The position numbers were made by a program, and so were the translations under genes. This document shows positions 61,791 through 64,000 of a stretch of 64,000 nt of DNA, piece by piece. How positions within the stretch are numbered: position 1 is the first letter of the stretch; each line of letters starts with the position of its first letter. Below the pieces are notes generated by a model. It made no database searches and had not been told where the DNA came from. It saw only the letters and a program-made list of their open reading frames with translations. The DNA is from Chryseobacterium binzhouense (GTDB taxonomy: Bacteria > Bacteroidota > Bacteroidia > Flavobacteriales > Weeksellaceae): positions 1,054,001 to 1,118,000 of the forward strand of contig NZ_VKOG01000001.1 of the NCBI RefSeq assembly GCF_007474545.1, written 5' to 3'.

Positions 61791-63953
61791 CTATTTACCG
61801 CCGCCGCCGTTTTTCTCGACATCGGTTTTGGAGTTTTCTTTAACTTTCTGGTTTCCAAATCTTTTCACAAAAGATAAAGAAAATCCGTACCAGTCTGATC
61901 TTACAGAATTTCTGAAAGTTCCTGTCTGGCTGAATGTTGTTACATCAAAATTGGGTCTCTGAAGAATATTCATCAGCTGAAGACTGATTTCCATCTGTGT
62001 TTTAGGGAAAATTTTAGTTGCTGAAATATTATGGAAAACATTGGTGAGGTTGGCGTAAGAGTTTCCGTTGTTCTGATTAGAAACTTCTACCCATGCACTC
62101 AGATTGATATTTTGGTTGAATAAATTGGTATATGAAACATTGGCAGAACTGCTCCAGAAGCTGATGTAGTCTCTGGCTCTGAGGTCATTTCTCTGGTTAA
62201 AATCACTGTTGTCAATATAATTCCAGCCAAATCCTACATTTACATTAAGCTTGTTTTTGAAGAATGTCTGGTTGGTATTGGCATTGATAAAGTATTTATG
62301 CACTTTTCCATTAAAATTTTGTGGCTGTGCAATAGTTTTATCAAATTCCGGAGTTGCTCCTTTTTCGGAAACATAGGCAGTCCAGTAATCCTGATTGGTA
62401 AATGAATATCTTGCAGAAAGGAAATACTTCTTGAGAATCCCAAATTTCATATAAAGCCTGTCACTCGGATTAGGATTAAGATTCAGGTTGCCACGGTAAT
62501 AAATTCCGTCATTATTCGGAATAAGAAAAGGATTAAATTCCGAATACCAAGGTCTCCAAAGGTATCTGTTGTACGTTAAACTCAGATCGTAGTTTTTGGA
62601 AAAAGAATACTTCAGCAACAAGTTGGGTAATAATGTTCCGTACGATTCTTTTCTTTTTGCTCCTGAAACATCCTGACCTACAGAATAGTCAATATGTTCA
62701 TAGCGCAATCCGACTCTGGTTTCTAATTTTTCAAAAAAAGTTTTACTGAAATTTGCATAAAGAGAATTGATGTTATCTTTATAACGGAAGATGTCATAAG
62801 TCGGCAGGTTGCTCAGGTTATTCCCGTAAAGCTGATAAGGAATGACATTATTATTAAAATCCATTTTACCTCCTACTTCCATATTTCCTCCGGATTTTCC
62901 CAAAGGCTGTGTGTAATCTACTTTAATATAGTAATTTCTTGACTGCTGTTCAGACAATATTCCTATTTTGTTGGCTTCAGTAAGAGCAGAAGATGTTTTG
63001 ATGAATAAATTGTCTTCATTGGAACCATCATAGTTTGACCCGATATTAACGTCCAGAATTTTATTCTTTTCTTTATCGTAATATTTGTAGAAGAAGTTTG
63101 TTCCTAAAGTTTTATTCAATACGGATGCGTTTTGGCTTTGACTGTATGAACTGTTGAATGCTCCATCCAAAAATCTTGTTCCATCTGCCTGAGAATAGCT
63201 GTTTCTGTTACCTTGATACGCTTCAAGGATGATTCCAACAGAGTTTTTATCATTAAGTTCGTATTCCGATGTAGAAGAAAGCGATGGATTTTTGCCTTTA
63301 AAAATATTTTCAGAGTCAATTTGTGTAACATCATTATTTTCGTACAGAGTATTGATGATAGAGTTTTTCTGAACGAAAGTATTATCACTATAGCTTCCGA
63401 TTAAAGTCTGTGTGAATTTATTTTTATGGTAATTCAGGTTAAAATTGGTGTATTGCGAGTTCTTGGTATTCTGACGGTTGTTGACGGTTACACTTCCTTT
63501 AATTCCTTCGTCATCACGTTTTTTTAGAACAATATTGATCACAGATCCCGATGTTTCATATCTTGATGACGGACTTGTAATGACCTCAATTTTCATTAAA
63601 TTATCAGCAGGGATGGTCTGCAGATAATCTTTCAGTTCCTTTCCTGTAAAAACAGATTTTCTGTCGTTGATATAAACAGTAACCTGTTCGCCTTCAGCTT
63701 TCAGAGCATCATTATTGTCAACACTTACCAATGGAGTCATTCTCAATACATCCCAAGTAGTATTTCCAGCCAGTATAGAGCTGTTGGCAACATTGAAAAC
63801 TGTACGGTCTACTTTGGATTCTACGGTGGGTTTGCGTGCGGTAAAAGTTACAGCTTCAATCTCTTTTTCTTTAGTTTTTACCGTATCGGTTTTTGCCTGA
63901 GCAAAAGTAAAGGTACCTGCCAATAGTGCAATAGGTACGAAAATGTTTCTCAT
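61791..63953 (-). CDS. Outer-membrane beta-barrel receptor (TonB-dependent-receptor-like)
   Basis: A 720-residue protein with a signal peptide (MRNIFVPIALLAGTFTFAQA). A plug domain follows (KVDRTVFNVANSSILAGNTTWDVLRMTPLVSVDNN and YETSGSVINIVLKK), then a large beta-barrel of the OMP_b-brl_3 type found in Bacteroidota. The N-terminal carboxypeptidase-like domain of many relatives is missing, so it is the short form. The C terminus is a Gly-rich tail (NGGGGK) rather than a terminal aromatic. The ligand is unknown. Bases 63954-64000 upstream carry no gene. Confidence 0.88.
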   Translation of the reverse strand: MRNIFVPIALLAGTFTFAQAKTDTVKTKEKEIEAVTFTARKPTVESKVDRTVFNVANSSILAGNTTWDVLRMTPLVSVDNNDALKAEGEQVTVYINDRKSVFTGKELKDYLQTIPADNLMKIEVITSPSSRYETSGSVINIVLKKRDDEGIKGSVTVNNRQNTKNSQYTNFNLNYHKNKFTQTLIGSYSDNTFVQKNSIINTLYENNDVTQIDSENIFKGKNPSLSSTSEYELNDKNSVGIILEAYQGNRNSYSQADGTRFLDGAFNSSYSQSQNASVLNKTLGTNFFYKYYDKEKNKILDVNIGSNYDGSNEDNLFIKTSSALTEANKIGILSEQQSRNYYIKVDYTQPLGKSGGNMEVGGKMDFNNNVIPYQLYGNNLSNLPTYDIFRYKDNINSLYANFSKTFFEKLETRVGLRYEHIDYSVGQDVSGAKRKESYGTLLPNLLLKYSFSKNYDLSLTYNRYLWRPWYSEFNPFLIPNNDGIYYRGNLNLNPNPSDRLYMKFGILKKYFLSARYSFTNQDYWTAYVSEKGATPEFDKTIAQPQNFNGKVHKYFINANTNQTFFKNKLNVNVGFGWNYIDNSDFNQRNDLRARDYISFWSSSANVSYTNLFNQNINLSAWVEVSNQNNGNSYANLTNVFHNISATKIFPKTQMEISLQLMNILQRPNFDVTTFSQTGTFRNSVRSDWYGFSLSFVKRFGNQKVKENSKTDVEKNGGGGK

Positions 63954-64000
63954 GAAAACTTAATTTTATAAATAAGACACTTTAAAGGGAATATTTGTTA

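Noticed and set aside
1-64000. CRISPR arrays, rRNA and tRNA genes, insertion sequences, phage genes
   Set aside because: No regularly spaced direct repeats, rRNA or tRNA-like segments, transposase or phage proteins were recognised on either strand; a tRNA scan was not possible.

Overview
The window looks like a chromosomal stretch of a Chryseobacterium-like member of the Flavobacteriia (Bacteroidota). The support is low GC, Bacteroidota-type promoters (TTTG / TAnnTTTG), lipoproteins, a TonB-linked outer-membrane barrel, a GH97 glucosidase, CcoG, and flavobacterial dispersed hairpin repeats. This assignment rests on protein style and motifs only. No rRNA, tRNA, CRISPR array, transposase or phage module was recognised.

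Layout. 0-7 kb: small envelope proteins, then a same-strand stress block (KGG-repeat polyampholyte protein, YciF-type ferritin-like protein, SDR, FAD oxidoreductase with a Rieske tail, unknown protein). 7-14.4 kb: CcoG; an unusual CinA-like/SDR fusion in tandem with a cytoplasmic alpha-amylase; a type II NADH dehydrogenase pair; a DUF4142 lipoprotein. 14.4-24 kb: a light-damage island with a MarR regulator, SDR, TIGR03643 protein, a (6-4)-photolyase-like protein without cluster cysteines, a DASH cryptochrome, a DUF2256 zinc-ribbon protein, an ABC1/UbiB kinase, a TetR regulator, GTP cyclohydrolase II and a DUF2867 epimerase-like protein. The island supplies repair enzymes together with the entry enzyme of flavin/lumazine synthesis. 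24-30.5 kb: Ppx/GppA, DnaK (with a sigma-54-like promoter), GH97, cyanophycinase. 30.5-31.1 kb: a non-coding stretch with two promoter-plus-terminator units that look like small RNA genes.

31-44 kb: a PAS histidine kinase, an NtrC-type regulator and a rearranged potassium-transport locus: two small membrane ORFs, kdpF, kdpA, kdpB, kdpC, a porin, a separate KdpD sensor half, a four-helix-bundle gene and a separate histidine kinase. An OmpR-type KdpE is not present; the NtrC-type regulator may take its place. 44-49.3 kb: YetF-like and DUF2254 membrane proteins, a BCCT transporter and a fatty acid desaturase. 49.3-57.3 kb: a phosphorelay cluster (single-domain regulators, REC-PAS kinase, CHASE3 hybrid kinase with three receivers, CheR, CheB) with no chemoreceptor or flagellar gene.

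57.8-61.4 kb is the most unusual part. Three unrelated genes, all on the minus strand, are each followed by a long imperfect hairpin of about 137 bp whose outer arms carry TAAC/GTTA cores. For two of the three genes the start of the unit is the exact inverse of the outer arm of its own downstream hairpin, as expected for integron-type gene cassettes. No integrase gene is in the window. The cargo is a UDP-sugar-type glycosyltransferase, a GyrB-like protein that has lost the ATP-binding motifs, and a lipoprotein with a duplicated CxCxQW module. A pair of TTGACGC palindromes stands at the upstream edge. The window ends with a complete outer-membrane beta-barrel receptor.
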